Below are positions 6,652 to 14,047 of a DNA stretch of 26,146 nt, one piece after another. The notes beneath the pieces are model-generated. The model was given only the letters and a program-made list of their open reading frames with translations, was not told the origin of the DNA and searched no databases. The stretch is from CAYYED01 sp964470785 (lineage in GTDB: Bacteria > Patescibacteriota > Minisyncoccia > Minisyncoccales > PEYH01): positions 1 through 26,146 of the forward strand of contig CAYYED010000028.1 of NCBI GenBank assembly GCA_964470785.1, written 5' to 3'. The position numbers and the translations under genes are program-made. Numbering within the stretch: position 1 is the stretch's first letter; every line of letters begins with the position of its first letter.

Positions 6652-6870
6652 ATGGTTATATTTATTAGGGTAAAATTTGAAAATAGAAAGGAAAAAATAG
6701 AAAGAATTGATAAAGAAAATTATATTGTCTATACAAAGGAGCTGCCAGTTAAAGGTAGGGCGAATAAGGCAGTGATTAAAATACTTGCTAAATATTTTAA
6801 AAAAGATTGTTCAAAAATTAAAATTATTTCCGGCAAAAACAGCAGAAAAAAAGTTATTGAAATTATTTAA
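6652..6870 (+). CDS. DUF167/YggU (UPF0235) family protein
   Basis: The 72-aa product shows the DUF167 pattern: IRVKFENRKEK at the start, then YTKELPVKGRANKAVIKILAKYFKK with the diagnostic PVKGRANKA block, and KIKIISGKNSRKKVIEI at the end. The length is typical of short members. The function is unresolved; homologues such as E. coli YggU are small alpha/beta proteins. The ATG at 6652 directly follows a GC-rich hairpin. No SD sequence is visible. Confidence 0.82.
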   Translation: MVIFIRVKFENRKEKIERIDKENYIVYTKELPVKGRANKAVIKILAKYFKKDCSKIKIISGKNSRKKVIEII

Positions 6871-6891
6871 CATTAGTTTATAAAAAAAACT

Positions 6892-7059
6892 AAAATTATT
6901 ACCGGTATCGGGTTGGGTGCTCTTGATTTTAAGACATTTCAGGCGTTGGCTTTAATGCTTTCCGAGGAAACTGCTATCGGTGAATTTCTGAAGCGGTAAA
7001 TGATACGAGAAGAATTGTTAGGGAAGCGGAAAAATGTCCCATTAATAAACAGTTTTTGA
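6892..7059 (+). pseudogene. Possible gene relic between DUF167 and nagZ
   Basis: The frame is open without an ATG from 6892 to a TAA at 6997-6999 and encodes KIITGIGLGALDFKTFQALA then LMLSEETAIGEFLKR. It is immediately followed in the same frame by an ATG-led 19-codon frame (7000-7059) that ends 1 bp before nagZ. The first part has good amphipathic, protein-like composition but no start, so it may be a decayed gene or the tail of a rearranged one. I recognise no family, and the evidence is weak. Confidence 0.25.
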
Positions 7060-7060
7060 T

Positions 7061-8278
7061 ATGAAAATTCTTCTTATTATGCTAATAGCCCTTATAGCGC
7101 TGTTTATAATCGGCTTTTTTATATTTGAACCCGGGCCAAGAATTGATACAGAACAGTTTTTAAATACGGAAACAGATTTGGATTCGGAAAACCCTATTTT
7201 TTTCTATGAAGCTGTTTCTCAAGATGCGATAACGGATGATAAGGATTTATCTGAAAAAATAGGCCAAATGATTATGCTCGGATTCAGGGGCGCGGAAATT
7301 TCCCGGGACTCTTATGTTGTTAAGGTTTTAAAAGAAGTTAAGCCGGGCGGAGTTATTTTATATGATTATGATGTTCCTTCTCAAACTTTTCCCAGAAATA
7401 TTTTAAATCCTTTGCAAACAAAAAACTTGATTGCTCATTTGCAAGAATATTCTTCAATCCCTCTTTTTATTGGGGTTGATGCGGAAGGAGGAGAAGTACA
7501 TCGGCTTAAAGAAGAGTACGGTTTTTCTTTTGTCCCGGGCGCAGAACAGCTTGCAAGGCTTGATGATGTGAAAATAACCCAAAAAATAGCCGAAGAGCTT
7601 GCCAAAGAATTAGCAGAACTCGGCTTTAATATAAATTTTGCACCCGTAATTGACCTTAATATTAATCCCAACAACCCCGTAATCGGAGCACTCGGGCGTT
7701 CTTTTTCTTCTGACCCGGAAAGAGTATTTCAGCAAGGAAATGCTTTTATTAAAGGTCATGATTCGCAGAATATTATTACTGCTATTAAGCATTTTCCCGG
7801 TCACGGGAGTTCTTTTAAGGACAGCCATTTAGGAACGGTGGATATAACTGAAACATATGAACAAGCAGAGATTGTTCCTTATCAGAAATTAATTGCTCAA
7901 GGGTTTGGAGGCATGGTTATGGTTGCTCATGTGATTAATAAAGAGGTTGACCCTGATTTTCCCGCTACGCTGTCTCCGGCTTTTATCACCGGCATTTTAA
8001 GGGAAGAGCTGGGATTTGAGGGGGTGGTAGTTTCCGATGATATGCATATGGGAGCAATTATTAACCATTATGATTTTAAAGAGGCAATAGTTAGGGCGGT
8101 CCAAGCAGGAGTAGATCTTTTGTTAATTTCCAATAATGTCCAAGATTATGATAAAGACGCTGCTTATAAGGCGCGTGATGCTCTCTTGCAAGCAGTTGAA
8201 CAAGGAAAAATTTCTGAACAAAGGATTAATCAGTCCTATATCCGCATTATGGAATTAAAACATAAGATTAAATTATGA
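7061..8278 (+). CDS. nagZ: Membrane-anchored beta-N-acetylhexosaminidase, GH3 family (NagZ-like)
   Basis: The 405-aa protein has an N-terminal hydrophobic anchor (residues 2-24) and a full single-domain GH3 barrel (about 62-400). Diagnostic motifs are GVDAEGGEVHRL (138-149), FAPVIDLN, the NagZ loop KHFPGHG at 243-249 followed by DSH (general acid/base His-Asp pair), and VVVSDDMHMGAI with the nucleophilic Asp. NagZ cleaves GlcNAc-MurNAc bonds of muropeptides. Classical NagZ is cytoplasmic; this one appears exported and tethered. It overlaps the DUF1460 gene by 4 bp (ATGA), so the two are probably translated together. Confidence 0.9.
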   Translation: MKILLIMLIALIALFIIGFFIFEPGPRIDTEQFLNTETDLDSENPIFFYEAVSQDAITDDKDLSEKIGQMIMLGFRGAEISRDSYVVKVLKEVKPGGVILYDYDVPSQTFPRNILNPLQTKNLIAHLQEYSSIPLFIGVDAEGGEVHRLKEEYGFSFVPGAEQLARLDDVKITQKIAEELAKELAELGFNINFAPVIDLNINPNNPVIGALGRSFSSDPERVFQQGNAFIKGHDSQNIITAIKHFPGHGSSFKDSHLGTVDITETYEQAEIVPYQKLIAQGFGGMVMVAHVINKEVDPDFPATLSPAFITGILREELGFEGVVVSDDMHMGAIINHYDFKEAIVRAVQAGVDLLLISNNVQDYDKDAAYKARDALLQAVEQGKISEQRINQSYIRIMELKHKIKL

Positions 8279-9210
8279 AAAAACAGAAAAGGCATAAAAA
8301 TAAGCAGAGAAAGTTTATTCAAGCATTATTGCCGGGTATTTTTATTGTGGCGGCATTGGGAATGATAATTATTTTGACGGAACTAAAGACAACAGAGCCA
8401 AAAATAGTAATTAAAGAATTGGAAACAATAACCAGGGAAACGGGTGAAGTAGAAGAATTGCAAGAACAAGAACAAGAACAAGACGCAAAAGAGCCAACAA
8501 AAGAAAGGCAAGAAGAAATTTCCAAAAAAGAGGATACAATTAAAGAAAAAGATACAGAAAGCAAGACACAAGAAAAGAGCTTAAAACAAATAGTTTATGG
8601 TTTTATTGGCGCTCCCTATGAGTTGGGTCCTTTGGGAGAGGGAGAGGGCGAAAAAATTTATCGCACCGATGTTTTTGATTGCACCACTCTTGTTCTCGTA
8701 AGCGCTTCCAAGTTTTTTTCTAACGGAGCTTCTCCGGAAGAGATTATGAAAAAGGCCAATTATTATCCTTCAGAAGAGGTTTCTTATGAAACCAGATTGC
8801 ATTTTTCTTCTTATCGCAATCAGGTCTCTCCGTTTTTTAAAGATATTACCGAACAAGTAGGAGGGGAGAAAACAGAAGAAAAAACGGTAGTTTTAAATAA
8901 AAACAGGGGCGAGGAGGGAAGGATTATTAATATTGATTGGGAGAAAGAAATTATTTTGAAGTATATAAAGAAGGAAAATGTTTCCGGAATTATTTCTCAA
9001 ATACCTCCAGAGGCAGGGGTTGCCTTTATCATAGATGGAGATGAAGAAATAGGCCTGGACATAAGGCATGAAGGGTTTTTATTTGACAGAGAAAACTTGG
9101 TTCACGCTTCTGAAAAAAAGAAAAAGGTGACCGAAGATAATTTTTTGGAGCTCTTGGAAAAAAGCGGTTACAGCGGAGTTATTTTTTTTGAAATAAAAAG
9201 GTTGTTTTAA
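8275..9210 (+). CDS. DUF1460 family N-acetylmuramoyl-L-alanine amidase-like protein, membrane-anchored
   Basis: The 311-aa protein has a basic N-terminus, one transmembrane helix (about 14-36), a Glu/Lys-rich linker (50-103, including EQEQEQEQD) and a DUF1460 domain. The domain shows GAPYELGPLGEGEG, the nucleophile block FDCTTLV with Cys136, RLHFSSYRNQ and RHEGF with His265, matching the NlpC/P60-like Cys-His fold known for this family. Members cleave the MurNAc-L-Ala amide of muropeptides. Paired with NagZ, it would complete breakdown of muropeptides to sugars and peptides outside the membrane. The linker suggests reach into the wall. Confidence 0.82.
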   Translation: MKKQKRHKNKQRKFIQALLPGIFIVAALGMIIILTELKTTEPKIVIKELETITRETGEVEELQEQEQEQDAKEPTKERQEEISKKEDTIKEKDTESKTQEKSLKQIVYGFIGAPYELGPLGEGEGEKIYRTDVFDCTTLVLVSASKFFSNGASPEEIMKKANYYPSEEVSYETRLHFSSYRNQVSPFFKDITEQVGGEKTEEKTVVLNKNRGEEGRIINIDWEKEIILKYIKKENVSGIISQIPPEAGVAFIIDGDEEIGLDIRHEGFLFDRENLVHASEKKKKVTEDNFLELLEKSGYSGVIFFEIKRLF

Positions 9211-9230
9211 AAAAAATTTTTTGGTATAAT
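9202..9230 (+). promoter_or_regulatory. Promoter of the FKBP gene
   Basis: TTGTTT at 9202-9207, 17-bp spacer, perfect TATAAT at 9225-9230. The -35 box overlaps the last codons of the DUF1460 gene. The ATG lies 30 bp beyond the -10 box. Confidence 0.65.
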
Positions 9231-9259
9231 AAAAAATAATTATTTAAGAAATAAAAACT

Positions 9260-9706
9260 ATGAATAAAGTAATTGTCGTCGGTCTGATTGTTCTAATAAT
9301 TATTATTGTTGGAATCTATTTTTTAATTAAAGACGCCGGAGAAAAAGAAGATGAGGATAATGGTTTAAACGTTTATGATGCGGGAGGAGTTAAGGTAGAG
9401 GTTTTAAAAAAAGGTTCGGGAGTTGAAGCAAAAAAAGGCGATACGGTAGAGGTTCATTACACGGGGTGGCTTGAAGATGGTGAAAAGTTTGATTCCAGCG
9501 TTGACAAGGGAGATCCCTTTAGTTTTGTAATAGGCGCGGGACAGGTAATTCCGGGCTGGGACCTCGGCATAGAGGGCATAAAAACAGGGGAAAAAAGGCG
9601 CTTGACCATACCGCCAGCGCTTGCTTACGGAGAAGGCGGGGTTCCGGGCGCTATTCCCGGAAATGCCATACTTATCTTTGAAGTTGAATTATTAAAGATT
9701 AAATAA
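9260..9706 (+). CDS. FKBP-type peptidyl-prolyl cis-trans isomerase, membrane-anchored
   Basis: The 148-aa product has an N-terminal transmembrane helix (residues 3-24), a short acidic linker and a complete FKBP domain (about 38-148). Typical blocks are DTVEVHYTGWLEDGEKFDSS, GQVIPGWDLGIEGIKTGEKR, PPALAYGEGG and GNAILIFEVELLKI, which contain the usual aromatic proline-binding pocket (Tyr, Phe, Trp). It should speed proline isomerisation of proteins folding outside the membrane. It has its own promoter and a strong bidirectional terminator downstream. Confidence 0.93.
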   Translation: MNKVIVVGLIVLIIIIVGIYFLIKDAGEKEDEDNGLNVYDAGGVKVEVLKKGSGVEAKKGDTVEVHYTGWLEDGEKFDSSVDKGDPFSFVIGAGQVIPGWDLGIEGIKTGEKRRLTIPPALAYGEGGVPGAIPGNAILIFEVELLKIK

Positions 9707-9727
9707 CCCTTGCTATTAGCGAAAGAC

Positions 9728-9762
9728 AAATCAAAAACGCCGCTTAACGGCGTTTTTGATTT
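9728..9762. terminator. Bidirectional terminator between convergent fkp and rubrerythrin genes
   Basis: A 15-bp perfect stem around ACGCCG/CGGCGT with loop CTTAA and A/T tracts on both sides. It serves the plus-strand FKBP gene and the minus-strand rubrerythrin gene. Confidence 0.85.
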
Positions 9763-9781
9763 TAAGCAAAGGAAAGATAAT

Positions 9782-10366
9782 TTAATATTCTTCGCATTTT
9801 ATTTGATAGAATGCCTGCGGGTGGTCGCAAGAAGGGCATATTTCCGGGGGAGTGGCTCCAAAGTGCATATAACCGCATTCTCTACAAAACCACCACACTT
9901 CTTTATCTTTTCTAAATATTGTTCCTGCCTCTAATTGCTGTAAAAGTTTTTTAAATCTTTCTTCGTGGTGCTCTTCTGCTTTGGCAATTGCCCTTAATCG
10001 CCGGGCAATTCTTGGATAACCCTCTTGTTCAGCAGTGTCGGCAAATTCAGGATACATTTGCGCGTATTCGTGATTTTCACCCGCAATAGCTGATTTTAAG
10101 TTTTCCGCGGTGGTTCCATAAATTATTGGAGCTTCGGCTTCTACCGTGACCTGGTCTAAATTATCTTTATTTTCTTTTTTTAATTCTTGAATATGCTCAA
10201 ATATTCTTTTAGCATGTGTTTTTTCGTTTTCTGCAGTAATTTGAAAGATTTCTCCGATTTGTTCATATCCTTCTTTCCTGGCTATTTTAGCGTAAAAGTC
10301 ATAGCGATTTCTTACTTGGCTTTCACCGATAAAGGCCTTGGTTAAGTTCTCAATAGTTTTTTTCAT
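9782..10366 (-). CDS. rbr: Rubrerythrin
   Basis: The 194-aa protein is a complete rubrerythrin. The ferritin-like four-helix domain (1-145) supplies the di-iron ligands: Glu15, ENEKTH (Glu48/His51), GENHEYAQMYPEF and AKAEEHHEERF. The C-terminal rubredoxin-like domain binds one iron through CRECG (159-163 region) and CPSC. Rubrerythrin reduces hydrogen peroxide in anaerobes, with electrons from rubredoxin or a flavoprotein. It is a single gene with a strong promoter whose -35 box lies in a palindrome, which points to peroxide- or metal-responsive control. The start ATG lacks an SD sequence. Confidence 0.95.
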   Translation of the reverse strand: MKKTIENLTKAFIGESQVRNRYDFYAKIARKEGYEQIGEIFQITAENEKTHAKRIFEHIQELKKENKDNLDQVTVEAEAPIIYGTTAENLKSAIAGENHEYAQMYPEFADTAEQEGYPRIARRLRAIAKAEEHHEERFKKLLQQLEAGTIFRKDKEVWWFCRECGYMHFGATPPEICPSCDHPQAFYQIKCEEY

Positions 10367-10401
10367 AATTTATTTATACTATTTTAATTATTCCTAATTG
10401 T

Positions 10402-10430
10402 ATTTTACCGTTAATAAATATTTTAGTCAA
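10402..10430 (-). promoter_or_regulatory. Rubrerythrin promoter
   Basis: On the minus strand TTGACT (plus positions 10425-10430), 17-bp spacer, TAAAAT (10402-10407). The start codon is 36 bp downstream. Match to the sigma70 consensus is strong. Confidence 0.7.
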
Positions 10431-10441
10431 CAATTGACTAA
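10423..10441. promoter_or_regulatory. Operator-like palindrome over the rubrerythrin -35 box
   Basis: TTAGTCAA (10423-10430), 3-bp spacer CAA, TTGACTAA (10434-10441): perfect 8-bp arms. One arm contains the -35 hexamer, so a bound dimer would block RNA polymerase. The regulator is not known. Confidence 0.6.
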
Positions 10442-10584
10442 GTAGATAAAATAAGACGATGGGGCCTTTTTTTAAAGAGGTTTCTTTTTTTTAATGCAAT
10501 TTATAACTTCTTTTAAAAAACTCCTTTTTAAGTTACAATAATTATACATTGGAAAAGGTCGTATTGTAAAAATAATAAAAAATT

Positions 10585-11424
10585 ATGAAAAACGATAAAA
10601 AGAAAGCATCGGCTCCAATATATATTTCCATCGCACTTTTATTTTTAGTTCTTGTTGCCGGAGGCATATTGTTGTTTACGTATTGGCCCGGACAGGAAAA
10701 CGGCAATGGTTTTACGTCCTCTCCCGAAGGAAAAGGAATTGCTTATAAGGACTTGGTAGTAATGGAAAACATTAAGCAAAATCAAATTATAAAATCACCG
10801 CTTTTAGTAACGGGAAAAGCGCGGGGGACTTGGTTTTTTGAAGGGGACTTTCCGATAAAGCTTTTAGATGAAAGCGGAGAAGTGTTGGCAATAGTTCCGG
10901 CACAGGCGCAGGGAGAGTGGATGACAGAGGATTTCGTGTCTTTTGAAGCAATATTAGAGTTTGATATTCCTGCCGCAAACACGGGGTTCTTGGTTTTAGA
11001 AAAGAACAATCCTTCGGGATTGCCCGAACATGCGGACGAATTTCAAATACCAATAAGATTTAAAATTATAGAAGATGCCTTGGAAGAAGAAAGTTCGGGA
11101 GAAGAGATAAATTATACTGCCGAAGAAATGTCAAAAGAAATCGCCTTTAATTTTATTACCACCAAGGCATTGACATATGTTTTTGACGGAGAAAACTTAG
11201 AGTTTGTAGAGAGCCGAGCCATGGACTTAGTTGATTGCGAGCAGTGTTACGAATTTGAGTTTGCCTTTGAGTCCCGGCAGGCCGGGTATGGAGACAGGAC
11301 AGGAGAAATACTGGCGCAAGTGATTACTCCTCATACTATTGCAATAAACGTAGAAAACGGACAATTGACCAAGGCAATTACTGATGAGAAATACGATGAG
11401 ATTAATGAGGAGTTTTTAGAATAG
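10585..11424 (+). CDS. Anchored protein with Gmad2 immunoglobulin-like domain
   Basis: The 279-aa protein has an N-terminal membrane helix (about 12-33), a short linker and a Gmad2 domain (about 55-165). The domain motifs are visible in order: NIKQNQIIKSPLLVTGKARG, TWFFEGDFPIKLLDESGEVL, AQGEWMTEDFVSFEAIL and GFLVLEKNNPSGLPEHADEF. Gmad2 domains are found in extracytoplasmic lipoproteins and spore germination proteins and probably mediate contacts. The C-terminal third (170-279) holds CEQC, TITPHTIAI-like strands and an acidic end. It is not assigned to a family, though the order resembles Gmad2 plus a small alpha/beta appendage. It has no partner gene in the same direction. Confidence 0.8.
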   Translation: MKNDKKKASAPIYISIALLFLVLVAGGILLFTYWPGQENGNGFTSSPEGKGIAYKDLVVMENIKQNQIIKSPLLVTGKARGTWFFEGDFPIKLLDESGEVLAIVPAQAQGEWMTEDFVSFEAILEFDIPAANTGFLVLEKNNPSGLPEHADEFQIPIRFKIIEDALEEESSGEEINYTAEEMSKEIAFNFITTKALTYVFDGENLEFVESRAMDLVDCEQCYEFEFAFESRQAGYGDRTGEILAQVITPHTIAINVENGQLTKAITDEKYDEINEEFLE

Positions 11425-11485
11425 AATATTCCCTTGTGCGCCCGAAGGGCGTGCATGGGGGAGTAAATTATAATAAGAAAAAAGT

Positions 11486-11521
11486 AAGACGCTTCTTAAT
11501 CGTGAGAAGCGTCTTTGTTTT
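11486..11521. terminator. Bidirectional terminator between convergent genes
   Basis: An 11-bp stem AAGACGCTTCT (11486-11496) / AGAAGCGTCTT (11505-11515) with an 8-nt loop and T-runs on each strand. The stem includes the last codons and stop of the minus-strand DUF502-like gene. Confidence 0.8.
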
Positions 11522-12149
11522 GGGCGTTTATTGTTCCTTCTTTATCCTTAAGAGGATGGAGGCCAAAACTGATAAGTTGGCTCATAAATTCACCCGTGGT
11601 TTCGTTCTCGAAATTGACATATTTCATGGGTATGATAAGGATCCAGCCAGAAATGGGGAGAGGCGCGTTAGGGAAGGTAATTTTACCCTTTAATACGCCG
11701 CCTTCTTTAAAGGTTTCAGTAAGTATTGCCATAACTTCTATTCTTTCACTAAGATGGACTCTGACTGTCCTGGGGACACGAGTCGTCTTTCGGGCAGTAG
11801 TTGAGTTGGGAGAAAGCTTGCGCCAAATTTTTTGGACAGGATGCAGTGCCCATGCCCCATAACCAATGCCGAGAGTAATGGTAATAGTTAGGGCAATGCT
11901 GATAACCTGATGATATTCCGGAGAGATGAAAGGAAATCTCTCTAACAGAGAAATCCAAGTGTTTAGGTTTGCGGAAAGGAACACTTTGATTCCCCAATAC
12001 ATTAGGTAAAGAGGAACCATTATTCCTAAGCCGACAAAGAATGCTTTTATTGGGTTGGGCGGTTTTATCTTTGCGAACCGCTTAGCCGTTGGCGCGAAGT
12101 TTTGCCTTATTGACTTGAGTTTTTGTTTAACCCACCCAATTATAGACAT
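11496..12149 (-). CDS. DUF502-like membrane protein
   Basis: The 217-aa protein has two transmembrane helices (about 36-58 and 82-103) and a soluble C-terminal part. The late segment GKITFPNAPLPISGWILIIP followed by MKYVNFENETTGEFMSQLIS and FGL resembles the closing block of DUF502 proteins (TPNPTSGFL..VP....ldms.e.a...iiS.G). The membrane topology also fits. The function of DUF502 is unknown. The ATG is preceded by an almost perfect Shine-Dalgarno (GAGGAGGTGA, 5 bp away), rare in this window and decisive for the start. Confidence 0.6.
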   Translation of the reverse strand: MSIIGWVKQKLKSIRQNFAPTAKRFAKIKPPNPIKAFFVGLGIMVPLYLMYWGIKVFLSANLNTWISLLERFPFISPEYHQVISIALTITITLGIGYGAWALHPVQKIWRKLSPNSTTARKTTRVPRTVRVHLSERIEVMAILTETFKEGGVLKGKITFPNAPLPISGWILIIPMKYVNFENETTGEFMSQLISFGLHPLKDKEGTINAQNKDASHD

Positions 12150-12267
12150 TGTTCACCTCCTCTATTATAGATTTGTTAATGTTCAACAGGTTAATCTTAA
12201 GGAATAAACATAAGTTTGTCAAATTTCTGTTCGGGAACTTCCGAAGTTCCCAAACAAAGAAAGGGGG

Positions 12268-12945
12268 TTATTTCACAATTCTCCATTCTATTTTTTTCTC
12301 ATCTCCGGCGAACTCTAGCCACTCTCCATCGGGATTAATGACATACCATTTCTTTTTCATTTCCGACCAAACCATTGGATAGTCGTCGTAAAACGGCTTT
12401 TTCACGATTTCTTTGGGCTTGAGCCGGTCCAGTTCCAGCCATTTTTTGAACACGGTTTCAATAGCATAATCCAGATTTCTTGAATTTGCCCACTGGGAAA
12501 CAATCTCTATGGCTTGTTTGGCTTTTTTAACACTGCCGGCGAGATCTAATAAATCCTTGGCCGGTTTGGTGTAGCGGGAATAAACTATTTTTCTTTTCCG
12601 GGCGTTTTGTTTGAGCTCTTCTAAGTCAACGCCTTTAGTTTGAAAGTAGTGAGTAATGACTTGGCGAATTGCGGTTTCTTTTTTTAATTCTTCAAAATAT
12701 TTTAATTTATTTTTTAAAAGATATTCTTCAATTTTTTGGGCAATGCTTTTACCAACTCCGGGAACTTTTTCAATGCCTTTTAATCCCTCTTGTTTGTAAA
12801 ATTCTTTAATATCTTGCTCTAAATTATTTAAAGATAAAGCCGCTTTACGATATGCTTTGGGCTTATAAGCCACGCCTTTAATTTCCAAAAGTCCGGCGAT
12901 TTCATTAAGTATTTGGGCAATTTTTTTGTTTTTAGATAAGGCCAT
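12268..12945 (-). CDS. PolX-like N-terminal HhH domain joined to a patescibacterial-type C-terminal domain
   Basis: The 225-aa protein starts with a Pol beta/PolX 8-kDa-like domain (residues 6-80): IAQILNEIAGLLEIKG, YRKAALSLNNLEQDI and the helix-hairpin-helix VPGVGKSIAQKIEEYL. The nucleotidyltransferase and PHP domains of PolX are absent. The C-terminal half (about 115-225) contains SRYTKPAKDLLDLAG, KAKQAIEIVSQWANSRNLDY, AIETVFKKWLELDRLKPKE and a beta-rich tail with INPDGEWLEFAG. I recall similar tails on small DNA-binding proteins of CPR bacteria, but not with a function. DNA binding is likely; a repair or replication role is inference. There is no SD sequence at the start. Confidence 0.72.
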   Translation of the reverse strand: MALSKNKKIAQILNEIAGLLEIKGVAYKPKAYRKAALSLNNLEQDIKEFYKQEGLKGIEKVPGVGKSIAQKIEEYLLKNKLKYFEELKKETAIRQVITHYFQTKGVDLEELKQNARKRKIVYSRYTKPAKDLLDLAGSVKKAKQAIEIVSQWANSRNLDYAIETVFKKWLELDRLKPKEIVKKPFYDDYPMVWSEMKKKWYVINPDGEWLEFAGDEKKIEWRIVK

Positions 12946-12974
12946 AATATAAAAGCGAAAAGCTATAATATAAT

Positions 12975-13097
12975 TTTCAATTTACTAATTTACAATTTAC
13001 GAATGAATTTAACAATTTCTCAATTTCCTAATTTACAATTGAAAATTTAAAAATTGAAAATTGATTGAAAATTGAGAATTGAAAATTGAAAATTTTA
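12975..13097. repeat. AT-rich low-complexity repeat based on AATTGAAAATT
   Basis: Many tandem and interrupted copies of AATTGAAAATTG and its complement CAATTTTC, including inverted halves (CAATTTACTAATTTACAATT and later GAAAATTGAAAATT). The same string flanks GC-rich palindromes in murC and between rpsB and tsf. Confidence 0.7.
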
Positions 13098-13177
13098 TAT
13101 GCTTTCTTTTAGCATATTCCCATTTTTGTTCCTGGTCAATATGGTTTTAGTTGACTTGTGGCGAGTTTTTGGTAAGG

Positions 13178-13206
13178 TTGGATTAGGACATTAACATATT
13201 TATAAC
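13178..13206 (+). promoter_or_regulatory. Probable promoter of the thymidine kinase gene
   Basis: TTGGAT at 13178-13183, 17-bp spacer, TATAAC at 13201-13206, 67 bp before the start codon. Confidence 0.5.
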
Positions 13207-13273
13207 AGATGATTAGAAACATTGAAGCGCCGAAAGGTGAAAGATTGAAAAACAAAGATATAAGGAGGAATTT

Positions 13274-13864
13274 ATGGCAAGCGCGAAAGGCAGGTTAGAA
13301 GTGATCGCCGGATGTATGTTTTCGGGCAAGACCGAGGAGCTTCTACGCCGCATAGAGCGGGAGAGAATTGCCAAGAAAAAAGTTCTCTTGCTTAAGCCGG
13401 AGAACGAAAATAGATATTCTCAAGAGAAAGTGGTTACCCATAAAGGATATAGTTTGCCTTGTATAAGAATACCACTAAAAATCAATTATATTGACCTTGA
13501 AAAAATGCTCCGTCTTGACCTCATTGAGGCCCAAGTTATCGGCTTTGATGACGCTCAATTTTTTGACAGGGATTTTTTTCCTTTTTTATGTGAAATGCTT
13601 ATTTTAAAAGGAAAGCGCGTCATTGTCGCGGGATTAGATCTTGATTTTAAGAGGATTCCGTTTGGTCCAATGCCGGTACTTTTGGCTTTTGCCGATGAGG
13701 TATTGAAGCTCACAGCGGTTTGTGTAAAATGTGGAAAACCCGCCGTTTGCACACAGCGCATAGTAAAAGGACAACCTGCTTCGCTTGACGGGCCTTTAGT
13801 GCAAGTGGGCGGATTAGATAACTACGAAGCCCGATGTCGCGATTGCTATGTGGACCCTTCTTAA
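13274..13864 (+). CDS. tdk: Thymidine kinase, type II
   Basis: The 196-aa product has the full type II TK layout: P-loop GCMFSGKT at 13-20, the Walker B/active-site block FDDAQFF at 91-97, the zinc site formed by CVKC (150/153) and CRDC (188/191), and the substrate lasso GPLVQVGGLDNYEARC. It phosphorylates thymidine with ATP for dTTP salvage. The usual block is (I/F)DE.QF; here the catalytic Glu is replaced by Asp93, a conservative but unusual change that may lower activity. The ATG is preceded by a strong Shine-Dalgarno (TAAGGAGGAATTT). A terminator follows. Salvage of thymidine fits a host-dependent lifestyle. Confidence 0.93.
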   Translation: MASAKGRLEVIAGCMFSGKTEELLRRIERERIAKKKVLLLKPENENRYSQEKVVTHKGYSLPCIRIPLKINYIDLEKMLRLDLIEAQVIGFDDAQFFDRDFFPFLCEMLILKGKRVIVAGLDLDFKRIPFGPMPVLLAFADEVLKLTAVCVKCGKPAVCTQRIVKGQPASLDGPLVQVGGLDNYEARCRDCYVDPS

Positions 13865-13927
13865 GCCGGTCCGAAGGAATAATCGCACGAAACTGTTTAT
13901 TAAGCACTATACAGCGATAGCTATTCT

Positions 13928-13959
13928 GGGGGAGGACTATGTCTTTCCCCCGCTTTTTT
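13928..13959 (+). terminator. Terminator of tdk
   Basis: GGGGGA..GAC TAT GTC..TTTCCCCC stem-loop (13928-13951) followed by GCTTTTTT. Confidence 0.7.
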
Positions 13960-13981
13960 CCCGACTCTGCCAAGTTTTTAT

Positions 13982-14010
13982 TTGACAAAGGTCCATTTTT
14001 ATTATATTAT
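13982..14010 (+). promoter_or_regulatory. Strong promoter of the zinc/HTH protein gene
   Basis: Perfect -35 TTGACA at 13982-13987, 17-bp spacer, TATTAT at 14005-14010. A Shine-Dalgarno (AAAGGAGG, 14027-14034) and the ATG at 14048 follow. Confidence 0.75.
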
Positions 14011-14047
14011 TTCTATAATCTTAAGAGAAAGGAGGCGTTCTTTTACA

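Noticed and set aside
13982..14047. Upstream start for the zinc/HTH protein
   Set aside because: That ATG region overlaps a perfect -35/-10 promoter, whereas the ATG at 14048 has a strong Shine-Dalgarno.
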